Assembly: GCA_958496175.1 (NCBI GenBank)
Contig: OY292274.1
Coordinates: forward strand, 52,090,630-52,154,629
Reading direction: 5' to 3'
DNA length: 64,000 nucleotides
Source: Sisyra terminalis
Taxonomy: Eukaryota > Arthropoda > Insecta > Neuroptera > Sisyridae
The first letter of the stretch is position 1. Each line of letters begins with the position of its first letter. The notes beneath the pieces are model-generated. The model searched no databases, was not told where the DNA came from, and worked only from the letters and a program-made list of their open reading frames with translations. The position numbers and the translations under genes were made by a program. Below are positions 23,353-33,784 of this stretch, piece after piece.

Positions 23353-26300
23353 GTAATTTTTTTCGAATATTTAACTTTTAAAATATATTAACATATATTG
23401 TATTTTATTGTGTTATAGATGCCATAAGACAGCATTTACATCATTCACGTTCGTCATCGGAAAGTAATAGATGCTTAAAGCTCGATCCTGGGGAAAGTGA
23501 GCTAATGCTAAAGCATCATCAACATTCTAGCGATGGGGGCTCAACTCGAACAGATTCGCCAGATAATGATTCCGCGTTTAGTGATACAGTTTCTATGCTT
23601 TCCAGTGAATCATCAGCGTCGAGTGGCGCCAGTGGAAATAAATCACATTTACTCATTGGTTCACAGGTACTTGTATTATAAGATTTCTACAAAATTTTAA
23701 ATAGTATAAGAATGAGATGTTCGTAGGAACACGGACCAAAAATACATTTGTTATATCATAAATTCACCTATTCCAATAATCATTCTATACTAATACTACG
23801 GATACTAACAATTGGTATCACAATCTTAGTTTTATTTAACAAATATAATCTTTTTTCTAGGATGCTGCAAGTCGGGCGAAAGCCGAAAAAATTCGAATGG
23901 CGTTAGAAAAAATGAAGGAGGCATCTATTAAAAAACTTTTCATCAAAGCTTTCACGATAGATGGTTCAACTAAATCATTGCTGGTTGACGAAAAAATGAC
24001 TTGCGGCTACGTAACTCGACTATTGGCCGACAAAAATCACGTACAAATGGATCCAAAATGGGCAATCGTTGAATATTTACCTGATTTATATATGGAGAGA
24101 ATCTATGAGGATCATGAACTATTAGTGGAAAATTTGATGCATTGGACTCGCGATTCCAAAAATAAAATTATTTTCGTTGAACGTTTAGACAAAACGCATT
24201 TATTTTTGCAACCGGAAAACTATTTGGTCGCTGAAAGTGATAACAGTAGTCGTAGTATAGATTACGACGAACATGCTCGAAATATGTTGTTGGAAGAATT
24301 TTTTTCTTCTACATCGAATACAGTTCCTGAGGTTGAAGGACCACTATATTTGAAATCAGATTCGAAAAAAGGGTGGAAAAAGTATCAGTTTGTGCTTCGT
24401 GCATCTGGTTTATATTACTGGCCAAAAGATAAAGTTAAAGGATCGTCTAGGGATTTAATTTGTTTAGCCACTTTTGATGTCAATCAGGTTTATTATGGAG
24501 TTGGTTGGAAGAAAAAATATAAAGCACCTACAGATTTCTGTTTTGCTATCAAGCATCCTCGTTTACAACAATCAAAATCGACAAAATATATTAAATTTTT
24601 ATGTACAGATGATCAAAAATCTCTCGAACGTTGGATGGTCGGAATACGAATTGCAATTGTAAGTTATTGATGTGATCAATTTATAAAGTTGTATCAATTT
24701 TTTTTGTAATTTATAGCACGGGAGACAATTGATGGATAACTACCGTTTACTAGTGGATGATTTGGCTCAAGATGATTTGGATTTATTAGCACACGCACGT
24801 TCCTGTTCTGTAAGCTCAATAGCGATGAATGTACCTCAATCAAATCATATACCACCAACTCATAACATATATAGTGGAGCAAGCGATACATCATCAGGAC
24901 GTCATAGCCGTGCCAGTAGTTCAAGTTCTAGTGGTTGCCTATCTGATGGTGCATCCTCCAGTTGCGAAAATGCTTTCGATTCAGAAATTTCTATGGGAAC
25001 TATTAAAAGGAAACCCTCCATGAAACCTAGTCTTCCATTGACCAGCATAACGCGTCAATTGAAAGAAGTCGGCGAAACTCGTGATCCGGAGACTGAAAAT
25101 ACTATTAGTTGTCCAAGTCCAAACAATTCTTTGACGGGATCTTTTACTAATTCAGGAACCTTAACAAGACGCCATAGTCGACGAAAATCAAGTATTCATG
25201 ACGATTCATCGAATTCCGGTACATTAAAACGGCAACATTTACGCTCACGCGGTTCGGTCGAATCAATGAAGAGTGGTAGTAACACACCTGTTACTACACC
25301 TGTTCGAGAACGTTCTAGTCCTTTCTTCGATTTGTCACCCTCTCAAAGCATTACCAACAACTTGATTATTGGCAATGGAATCCTACAAAATTCAAATATA
25401 ATGGTAATAAGTTTAAATAAACAATGGCACATTATTTAAACTAATCATAAATTTTAAAAATTATAGACCGAATCTTTAACATCATTACCTCCACCTCCGC
25501 CCGATCCGCCTGGGTTATTGTCAGACCAAGATGAACCGTTACCTCCGCCACCTCCGGAATTGTTCCGTTCAAACCTATCGTTGGATAGCCTACCACCACC
25601 TCCAGCTCCTGAGGAAATATCGATTTATAGCGGGAGTGAAAATATTTCAAGTTCTCAATTGTCTTTAATGTCGCTACCACCACCGCCTGGCAGTGACACC
25701 AATACAATTAAGCGCAAATTTCAACCACAAACTCCCCTCAACAATACAATCAAATCGGAAAGGTAAAACCAGAATTTGATTAAAACCACAATATTAAAAT
25801 ATTTCTGCAGAATGAGCTAAAAGTCACTTTACTTCTTAATAATAATACCGTTTTTGCCTTTTTAATATTCTTAACTAAACATTGAATGAATATTCCTTAT
25901 TTGTTTATTTTTATTGAAAAGAAAATCCTGTTTTACAAGGTCCAAAAATATATTTTTTACTTATTGTTATAGCCTTACTCTAAATTTTAGATCAGTGCCG
26001 GATTTAGGTAATGAATTTAACGTTAAAAGGTTCCTAACTTATTGCATTATTATATTTTATGAAGTATTTTAACATTTTTCTATACATATTTACCCCTACA
26101 AAATTTTTTGGTGTAAGCTTCTGCTTAAGATAAATTCAGTACTGTCTAAGCCATCGAATGATTATCCAAGTCTATGATTTATGACTCGTTTATTTTGAAA
26201 GTGGCGTAAGTCCATTTCAAGGACGGTCTATATGGTGATTCTTCTTCTTGTAACTATAACAAAGTATGTTAATTATTTAACTGCTAAGTTTTCAGAAATT

Positions 26301-28165
26301 ACTGATTTCATTTTAGTTGTTAACAAACACGCCAATTATTCCCTCCTCCTTAGTATCTTATGTTCCTATGGTTACAAATGATAATACTATAGGGATTGTT
26401 CTTGAAATGGACTTAACTCACTTTCAAAATAAACGACGCATATAATGAATCAAAAATGCAAGATATATGTACAATGGCTATACAATTCAAGGTAGGCAAT
26501 AGAGACTAATTCTAAGTATTTCTGATGATATAGTATTAAAAGTGGTAGTTGATAAAAAACAACACAACTGCTACAAATATTGGTTGACATTAGGAATGAT
26601 ATACTAAAATCTGAGGAAGTTTGATTATTTGAGCGGTAAGTTATTCGTAAAAATGCAGTTGTGATTTTTCAGAAAAATATAGCTAATAAAAAAGGGTTTT
26701 CGAACCAAAAATTGAAATATTTCAAAATTGAAATAATCAAACTCAATTAATAATTATTTTACAATTAATTAATTCAGGGTTTTTCGTGTATGAAATTCTC
26801 CTTGACTCCTTGTAAATTCATTCCGCGCCAGTAATTTTAGTGCTAAATAGCGACACATAACTGTAACTATAGATAATATTAATGGATAATAATAGTATTA
26901 ACACACAATTTAATTAATATTAATAGATAATACTACATACATTGTTAGCTTTTTTAAAGGCAAGAAAAACGCCCCGGTGAAATTAACGCTTCCTTGTTCT
27001 GTTAAATTGTTCTTTTTTAGATATTAATAAATGAAAAACATTTCAGTTTTCATGGGGTTAAGTGACTTTTGGTTCAACTATATTAAATAAATAATTTATT
27101 AATAATATTTTTTAAATTTATAGCTGTAGATCACCAGTTTTGTCTCAGTCGCCGGATATAACGCCTACACATTCACGTCTCAATACACCTTATTTTAATT
27201 CATCGCCAGCAGGCTCCAATTGTAGTACACCAACGCATATCAATTCTCCTTCTTGCGGTTATAGTCCCACACGTCTTCAACAGCAACAATCAACTTATGC
27301 GACGGCCACTAATGGACATCAAGTTCAATATGCACCATATCCTGGCGCCATAATTAACGGGCAAAACCATTCTCGAATAGATGACTTAGTTGAACCTGCT
27401 TATATTTCAACACCAATTTATAATAATTCTCGACCTCCATCAATAGAACGAAACCCGTCTGTTTTACGCTCAAGTATTCGTCAAACTTCTCTTCCTCGTC
27501 AAGTATCCACCCATAGTATATCTTCTACAAACAGTTCAAATTCGTCCAGCAGTAATGCCTCGCCATTTTTCAATGAAATGCAGGTGAAACAATCACCTCA
27601 AATGTCTAAAAAAGTCAATTTCCAAGAACCCTCATCTCCCAATTCGAAAAAACCAACGAAAAAGATTACTTTCAATTTACCGAATCAAGAACAGCGACCA
27701 GAAGCTCCTCCAATTCCGAAAAAACCGCCACCTCCTAAACGTTCCGATAAAACGAAATTAACCAGTCCGAAAAAGTTGTGCAATTCTGCTTCGGCACCTC
27801 CAACAGATTTTCTTAAAGACTTACAGCGCGTTATGCGCAAGAAGTGGCAAGTAGCACAAAAATGCAAACTAGAACCAGCCACGACGCCTCATGAAGTTCT
27901 CGGATTTCGGGATCCTCCTCCTGCAATTGCCGATTATCGAGAAACCAACGTTTCTAATTGGGTACAAGAGCATTATGGTGTAGATAATTTGTACGAAAAC
28001 GTTTATACAAATAATACACCAGAAAATATAATTATAGAATATACAAGTCCGTTAACGAGAAACATGTCTATGAATGAACAGCAAGTAATTCGTTCCAAAC
28101 GACCTCCTCCACCACCGCCAAAACGTAGCGAAACCACTCAATTAACCACCCAAAAACTATATTGA
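23148..28165 (+). CDS. pico: MRL-family Ras/phosphoinositide adaptor (RIAM/Lamellipodin/Pico), six joined exons
   Basis: Exons 23148-23352, 23419-23666, 23861-24658, 24717-25403, 25467-25762 and 27124-28165 join in phase to 1091 codons and a TGA; upstream exons are not settled. MRL proteins bind Ras-like GTPases and membrane phosphoinositides and recruit Ena/VASP and other actin regulators at the leading edge. Visible parts, counted from 23148: an acidic helix ANLEDSQDVDLDAILGELCA (31-50) like the talin/coiled region of the family; a coiled basic linker; RA domain about 175-259; PH domain about 310-417 with GWKKYQFVLRASGLYYWPK and an ERWMVGIRIA final helix; a Ser-rich region; proline blocks LPPPPP, repeated; and SH3-type PPIPKKPPPPKR and RPPPPPPKR near the end. 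The order RA then PH with this linker is diagnostic. Confidence 0.95.
23419..23666 (+). CDS. pico: MRL gene exon: Ser-rich linker
   Basis: The acceptor is gtgttatag and the donor is TCACAG/gtactt. The exon encodes 83 residues when joined to the previous exon, including RTDSPDNDSAFSDTVSMLSS, a serine-rich block typical of this family just before the RA domain. It begins with no ATG, so it is easy to miss in open-frame searches. Both borders fit the phase of the neighbours. Confidence 0.92.
23861..24658 (+). CDS. pico: MRL gene exon: RA and PH domains
   Basis: This 798-bp exon, phase 0 at both ends, starts DAASRAKAEKIRMALEKMKE, the basic coiled linker that packs with the RA domain in this family. 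The RA domain follows (KKLFIKAFTIDGSTKSLLVD to KNKIIFVERL), and then the PH domain (EGPLYLKSDSKKGWKKYQFV to ERWMVGIRIAI). In characterised MRL proteins these two domains form one unit that binds active Rap/Ras and phosphoinositides. The donor is ATT/gtaagt, the strongest in the gene. Confidence 0.95.
24717..25403 (+). CDS. pico: MRL gene exon: low-complexity Ser/Thr tail
   Basis: The acceptor is aatttatag and the donor is AATATG-like ATAATG/gtaata. It opens HGRQLMDNYRLLVDDLAQDD, a short helix directly after the PH domain. It continues with Ser-rich sequence containing several basic/Ser motifs (RRHSRRKSS, TLKRQHLRSR), which are likely kinase targets. No globular domain is visible in the rest. 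Confidence 0.93.
25467..25762 (+). CDS. pico: MRL gene exon: proline-rich EVH1/profilin-type ligands
   Basis: The acceptor is aaaaattatag and the donor is GAAAG/gtaaaa; it ends in phase 2. It encodes four proline blocks (SLPPPPPDPPG, EPLPPPPPELF, DSLPPPPAPEE, MSLPPPPGSD). In the family such blocks bind the EVH1 domains of Ena/VASP, usually through F/LPPPP cores, and profilin. Here all four have Leu, none Phe, at the first position. Confidence 0.93.
25763..27123 (+). other. Last intron of the MRL gene, with a MITE
   Basis: This 1.36-kb GT/AG intron is the only long one among the secure exons. It contains the MITE at 26180-26443 and AT-rich filler. Confidence 0.85.
26180..26443. mobile_element. 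MITE with long inverted ends, copy 1
   Basis: The inverted ends contain cgtttattttgaaagtg followed by aagtccatttcaag. The second copy, in opposite orientation, lies at 49157-49417 and aligns along its whole length, including the middle. No coding region. Confidence 0.8.
27124..28165 (+). CDS. pico: MRL gene last coding exon: C-terminal tail
   Basis: The acceptor is aaatttatag before 27124; AG from the previous exon plus C makes a Ser codon. The stop TGA is at 28163-28165. The tail holds many SP/TP motifs, the SH3-type stretch PPIPKKPPPPKR, and a conserved-looking helix FLKDLQRVMRKKWQVAQKCK. It also has a Tyr-rich segment HYGVDNLYENVY (YENV fits an SH2 ligand of the YxN type) and a last proline block RPPPPPPKRSE. 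Confidence 0.94.
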
Positions 28166-29654
28166 TGTTCTATATCCTAAGTGCATTGGTTGAAAAGAAT
28201 TGAAGAGAAAGAATGTACTGAATTTTCACGCACAATTTGTTTTCTCTCTCTTCTCATTTAATAGTCGTTTTTACGTAGCTTATTTAAATTCAATTAAATA
28301 AAATAATTTGACGATTCTCGAAACATGGATCTGAAAAAAATTGTTGAATATATGATTGTATAGACTTAAACAAGACGAACAATATTTGTTAAAAAGATTA
28401 AGTAAAAATAATGAAGGCTGATCTAGAAAATATTTTTTTCGAATAAAACTCTAGAGTGTATACGAAAAATTAGAACGAATAATTTAGAGAAAATTGTATA
28501 GGAAAATTTATTGAACTTTAAAAAAAATGAAATTTTTTATATACTTATATTTAATAGTTTTTTATTGTGAAATTAAATAAAACGATGCGTCCAAGAAACG
28601 AATTCTCAACCAATACACTTAGATTTGATTTAAAACCGGTGCTTTCATGTCTCGAATAATTCAAAGAGAATATACGAAAGGTGAAAACTAATTCAATGAT
28701 AAAAACGGTTATTTCTTTCGTCAATTTTTTTCCTTATAACGAGATATTAAATAATTGAGATCGAAGGTCAAACTATTGTAATTTAATCTTCTAATTTAGT
28801 CACCTTGTAGTCGATATTGCTTTTCTTACAATTCCGATTAATTAATATACTGCGGTAAATTTAAAAAAACTTAATCATTTGAAAAGCATTATAAACAAAC
28901 ATGAAAAATCAACAGCTAGAAGTTGTAAACTATTCGTAAACTTCCTCTATGGAGCTAAAATGTACCTCCAATAAGTCCATACACACACTATATACCTACT
29001 GTGATTAATCTTCTGCCTTTTATTCTTAATAAAAATGACATTACTAGGTTTGTTCTAGGAATAAAAAACTAAATAAAGACATGCATTTACTGCACGGTTG
29101 GGATTCAAATTCAAATCGAAGTAAAATGTTGAAAATTCCAGATTTGATTTTGGTTTTGGCTACATAAACTTAATAGTTCGTTTTTGAATTCTATTGAAAT
29201 AATAATCTATTTATAAATATTTATATTTATAATATTTATATCTATTTATAAATTATTTGAAATAATAATCAAAACCTCCTAACTTATTTGAAGTTTTTAG
29301 TCAAAAATAAATAACATTTCGTGAATTTTAAAATCCCTCGTCGTAACAAGTACTTGTTCTACTGGTTAATACTATGAATTGAGTTCTAGAACTTGATTGC
29401 ATTAGGCCTGTATCATCTAATTTATACACGGATTTGTAATCTCACTTATAAATTTTCTAAAAAGAACCCCAATTATTTTGCGTGTGCGCATGCTCAAACA
29501 GTTCAGAATCTTATTTCGGATTGATGTAAGAACATAGATAGTAGGTATATATTTTGATCATCTCTTTGTCGATTTCTGAAATATACGTTATATGGTATTA
29601 TATATGAAATTAGCTTATATTAGATTAGTTAGTTGGATACACAATATAGTTTTT

Positions 29655-29693
29655 GAAAAGAGCCGCATGCGGCTCATGAGCCTCGCATGTTGA
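29655..29693. mobile_element. hAT-like end fragment
   Basis: The string gaaaagagccgcatgcggct, then catgagcctcgcatgttga, has the self-complementary GCCGCATGCGGC core found near the ends of many hAT elements. The rest of the element was not found. Confidence 0.35.
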
Positions 29694-31449
29694 ACTCAAA
29701 TGGTAAAAATTTATTGCCCGACTCATTTTATCTACTCTCTTATATTCTCTTTGAAATGAATCTCTTAAGACTTATCTTGTTAACTTCATATATGGATAAT
29801 AATTTAAGCGAAATAATTTTCAACCTATAACTACAATAATCAATAACTATAATAGAAAATAACTTATGAAAACTATCGATGTGTATTTGTTAAAAAAATG
29901 TCACAAACTAATTTTTGAATTTAAATACTGTACTTTAAGTTTGTATGTATATAATATTAATTAATGGTATCTCAGTCAAAAGTTTTGAAAAGAAAATATA
30001 TTTATATATTTATGAACTGACGTGATGAAAAGGATAATGTATTTTCCTTATTTATAGACATGTAATTAAATGGTGCTTAATTTTTTCATTTTAATTAGGC
30101 CATAATACATTAATGCAGTTGCGATGTTGTAATAGTACAATTATAACAAGTGCTTTTTCCAATATTCTAATTTTTAGATAATCTCTTGTACTGCTTTCAA
30201 TGTATTTTTTGCCTTATATTCGTAGCAAGAAATAATTTATTGTGTACTTATATGAATCAATACTTTATAATATGTAAGAAAAAAAAAACTAAAAATACAG
30301 CGAAAAGAGTCGAAAACATATAAATTTTCTTGCGCTTTCGAATATTTTTTCATTTGATTTGCCTATTTGTATTTAAAATTAATAATAAAATCCACTGCTA
30401 TATTTATAGTAATAATACAAGTCTGAATATGAAGCACAGAGGGATTACTGAACTTTCTAGATTTATAAATACCAAAAATCATTTTGCTAGTCGAAATTGG
30501 ATGCTAAAAATAACTTCTATCCCTCTAAATACTTCAAAACCAGGAAACTAATAAAATTCTTAATATAACGTTTTTTATATTCTTTACTTATACTACAGCG
30601 AATATACAAATTTACAAATTTTTTATGATCTATATTCTAAAATGAATAAGAGTAACTTTTTTGAACAATTTTTTACGAAGACTAAATCGAGGGAAAACTT
30701 TTTTAAGAGTTTTTTATATAATTCTTTTTTAATTTAGAGATTTGTGATAAAACAAATTTAAATGAATGCTCCCTCGAAATATTCGCAATTTTTTTATTAG
30801 TGCAAGAAAAAGATAACTAAAATGGATAAAAATAATTTTAATAATTATAATAATTTTTCATTTTTTATATTTTGTAATAATAACAGTGTGAGTCTTTTTC
30901 GAATATATAAAATCCATGCATAATAAAATATCATACATTAATAAACAGTTCTAATTCTCTTTGGAAAAACTATATCATAATCAAAATAATAAGATTTACC
31001 GATAAGTTCTTCAATAAGTTAATTGTTTTCTATTATTTATGTTTAATATTGCATATACAAGGATTATTTACCATACAATTTTTTTTATTTTTTATAAATT
31101 TTGGAAAACACAGGGGATTTGATTAGTGTTTATAATCAGCAAATATAATAATTGAAATAATATCAAATATTAAAAAATAACAAATTAGTTCTTTTTCTAC
31201 ACATAATACGATCTCGAAAAAATACCATTGCCATATTATCTATATTATTAAAAAAATAATATTACACTATATTAATTACTGTAAAAAAATAACTATTAAA
31301 ATATTATTGTAATATGACTATTAATGATTTTATTGATGTTTAATTATGTAAAATATTTTCGAAAGTTAAAAAAATTACATAATGCAAGGTAAGTTCCGTT
31401 AACATGAACTTTGGTTACGTAAAAATGGAATAATTTACTAACATTTATT

Positions 31450-31505
31450 AACTATTATTATTACTTATTATTATTGCTATTATTATTATTATTATTATTA
31501 TTATA
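31450..31505. repeat. ATT/TTA microsatellite
   Basis: Trinucleotide repeats of TTA with small interruptions. Confidence 0.8.
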
Positions 31506-32214
31506 AATATATTGTGTGTTCTGTTCTTTAAATATTTATATATGAAGAAAGAAAGAATTATTTATCAGCAAATCAAAATTAGAATATTTCAAAATCTCAT
31601 GTACGTTTTATGTTCGATTCGATATTCGTTTGTTTATATTATATTGCATTTATGTTGTATATGATTTTTTTAAATATATATTTTGTAAACGATAAGTTTT
31701 TACAAAAAAAAAATTATATTAAATAAACAAGTGATCGCTATATTATAACTTTAAAACTTGTATTTTTTTACCTATCTTTTTAGATTAGAAACTATCCTTA
31801 TTTACTTGGCTTTCATAATTTGCATTTTCTTTTTAAAGTTTACAGAGATAATTCAGAACAATAGCTGTTGTTTTTGGAAATTTTTTACAACAGTAAAGTT
31901 TATTATACTTCGTTTTATCGCTAATCGGTAATTGTTTCGAATAGTTGCAAAATATTACGCGTGTTTTGAGTTATGGCCTAGATCGGCTTTTGATCTACAA
32001 TTTGATTTTTAATGTATACTATTCAAGTATCATACATGTTGTATGGATCACATAAAACTCGCAACGGCGTGAAAATGTTACTAATAATTATAAAAATTGC
32101 AGCAAAATATATTTATAGTTTGGCTGTCTAATAAAAAAAATAACTAATTTCAGTTGCTCATATTTATAACTATTAATATTAGCAAAAAACTTCTAAAGTA
32201 TAATTTATATTGTA

Positions 32215-32246
32215 GCTTATATATCTTAAAATAATATTCAATTAAT
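32215..32246 (+). promoter_or_regulatory. TATA-like element upstream of the 5S gene
   Basis: The stretch cttatatatcttaaaat ends about 20 bases before the 5S start. Arthropod 5S genes commonly need an AT-rich box around -30. In such AT-rich DNA this may be chance. Confidence 0.35.
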
Positions 32247-32286
32247 GTCTACGATCATACCATGTTGAGTATACCGCATCTCGTCC
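32247..32286 (+). rRNA. 5S rRNA gene, 5' part (nt 1-40), interrupted by a LINE
   Basis: The sequence starts gtctacgatcataccatgtt and runs to gcatctcgtcc, matching the first third of arthropod 5S rRNA (GCCxACGxCCATACCATGTTG type). Its first bases pair with the 3' end at 37067-37077 (GTCTA with TAGAC). The gene continues at 36998, after the LINE. The last 11 bases are the left copy of the target duplication. Confidence 0.9.
32276..32286 (+). repeat. Target site duplication, left copy
   Basis: gcatctcgtcc, identical to 36987-36997. It corresponds to about nt 30-40 of the 5S RNA. Confidence 0.9.
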
Positions 32287-32304
32287 ACCAGTTCTCGTCT
32301 GATC
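32287..32304 (+). other. 5S rRNA-like segment at the LINE 5' end
   Basis: accagttctcgtctgatc resembles nt 27-45 of canonical insect 5S RNA (accggttctcgtccgatc) more closely than it does the interrupted local gene. It lies inside the element, after the target duplication. It could be carried from an earlier 5S insertion, be a fixed part of the element that pairs with the target, or be added during integration. Confidence 0.65.
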
Positions 32305-32336
32305 GTCCAGTGGTTAGAGCACTGGTCTTGCGATCG
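32301..32336 (+). promoter_or_regulatory. tRNA D-arm / box A-like stretch
   Basis: gatcgtccagtggttagagc followed by actggtcttgcgatcg has the AGTGGTTAG core of many tRNA D-arms, and tcgtccagtgg fits a polymerase III box A at ten of eleven positions. No box B or closing acceptor arm follows, so it is not a tRNA gene. It may serve as a promoter element of the LINE, or be captured tRNA sequence. Confidence 0.45.
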
Positions 32337-32472
32337 TTTAAATTGACATCTGACTAAAAATCCACAATTACGTTATTATATTAAATCAAAAATATCCAAA
32401 TAAATATTAATCAATAACATTAGACCCAGTATCGTAAAACTAACTTTATAAATAGTTGAAACTAATAAAAAA

Positions 32473-33774
32473 GTGGATACAACTATACCTAACCTAAAAA
32501 ACATTACTCAGCAAGCGCTGAGTAATGACTCCACCGCAGTTGAAAATGACAACTTTAAAATAATAAGCAAAAAAAACAGCAAAAGAAAACAAAAGGAGTC
32601 TTCACACGGAATGGAGTCTACCAGGAGTATTAAGAGGAGGACGATGTCCACCGACAGTTGCAGTGGACCAACGATATCAACTCACAACAAATATGCCGTT
32701 TTAAGTGATGAAAGTGAAGCAGAATCTGATTCAGAAGTTCAAAACAAACAAAGTGAAATCAAAAACAGTGTAAATAAACTCAGTGAAACAAAAAAACCTC
32801 CCCCATTCGTTATTCATGGGATGGTGGATGAACACAAAAAATTTATCAACAATATTAAAAATATAGTGAAAAGTGATTTCAGAATCACATACAAGAAAAA
32901 CAATATAATCATACACGTAAACACCAATTCTGACTTTGTGCTACTAAAAGAAAACTGGGTAGCGCAAAAAATCCCATTCCACACATACACCGACAAGAAT
33001 AATAAATACAAAACATATGTCATCTACGGACTACACCAAGAAATTGACGAAAAAGAAGTTAAAGAGGGATTGGAAGGCAAGGGCGTTAAAATAGAAAACG
33101 TCAGAAAAATGAAAGGGGTAGACCGGAGTATCTACATGGTGACAGTCAACGGTCTGTCGCTAAAACTCCTTCAAACCCAAATTAAAGACGTCCTCCAAAC
33201 CCGTATAAGATGGGACTATTATAAAAAGAAACGAATTATAGCCCAATGCCACAGATGCCAAGAGTGGGGCCACGCAACTAGCAATTGCTTTGCTGACCCC
33301 ATGTGCCTTAAATGTGCAAATCCTCATTTAACGAGGGAATGCACAAAACCGCTAACAACACCAGCAAGGTGCGCGAATTGTGGAGGAGCACACCCGGCAA
33401 ACGCCACAATTTGCGAAGCTTACATTAAAAGAAAGGAAGAAATTGAGACACGAAGGACATCAGCCAAAAAACCTACAACAAGACTGAGACAGTTCAACCA
33501 GAATGAATTCCCACCGCTACCGACACCCAAAACAGCAGTACAACAAAATATTATTCCCGAAAAACCAAATGCGTGGAAACAAAAGGAATCGTCAAATAAT
33601 ACAACTAGCGATATATTTGAATTTCAAAAGGAGGTCAATGAATTAGAAAAAGTTCTAAATATAAGTAAAATGATAAAAGCAGTTAAAGAACTAAGAAATA
33701 ATATCAAAAATTGCAAATCAGAATCGGAAAAATTTTTCGAATTCTTTAACTTCTGTAAGCAGCTTGACAATTAA
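32473..33774 (+). CDS. LINE ORF1, Gag-like nucleic-acid-binding protein
   Basis: The frame is open for 433 residues from a GTG at 32473. The first in-frame ATG is at 32611 (residue 47). GTG followed by GATACAACT probably replaced an original ATG; otherwise the protein starts at 32611. A Ser/Lys-rich N-terminus leads to a domain of the type seen before zinc knuckles in Jockey Gag proteins (about 170-255). Three CCHC knuckles follow: CHRCQEWGHATSNC, CLKCANPHLTREC and CANCGGAHPANATIC (about 258-315). The C-terminus is helical and charged. ORF1 proteins bind the element RNA and form the particle that returns to the nucleus. ORF1 stops 10 bp before the ORF2 ATG. Confidence 0.93.
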   Translation: MDTTIPNLKNITQQALSNDSTAVENDNFKIISKKNSKRKQKESSHGMESTRSIKRRTMSTDSCSGPTISTHNKYAVLSDESEAESDSEVQNKQSEIKNSVNKLSETKKPPPFVIHGMVDEHKKFINNIKNIVKSDFRITYKKNNIIIHVNTNSDFVLLKENWVAQKIPFHTYTDKNNKYKTYVIYGLHQEIDEKEVKEGLEGKGVKIENVRKMKGVDRSIYMVTVNGLSLKLLQTQIKDVLQTRIRWDYYKKKRIIAQCHRCQEWGHATSNCFADPMCLKCANPHLTRECTKPLTTPARCANCGGAHPANATICEAYIKRKEEIETRRTSAKKPTTRLRQFNQNEFPPLPTPKTAVQQNIIPEKPNAWKQKESSNNTTSDIFEFQKEVNELEKVLNISKMIKAVKELRNNIKNCKSESEKFFEFFNFCKQLDN

Positions 33775-33784
33775 TCAATATATA

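Larger units (their letters stand above)
28166..32246 (+). other. 3' UTR of the MRL gene and AT-rich flank
   Basis: AATAAA signals at about 28297, 28442 and 28576 are candidates for transcript ends. Beyond them lies very AT-rich DNA with a TTA/ATT microsatellite at about 31450-31505. A hAT-like end lies at 29655-29693. No further gene was recognised. Confidence 0.55.

Noticed and set aside
32301..32340. Possible tRNA gene at the LINE start
   Set aside because: Only the D-arm-like part is present; the anticodon stem does not pair, and no T-arm or acceptor 3' strand follows.
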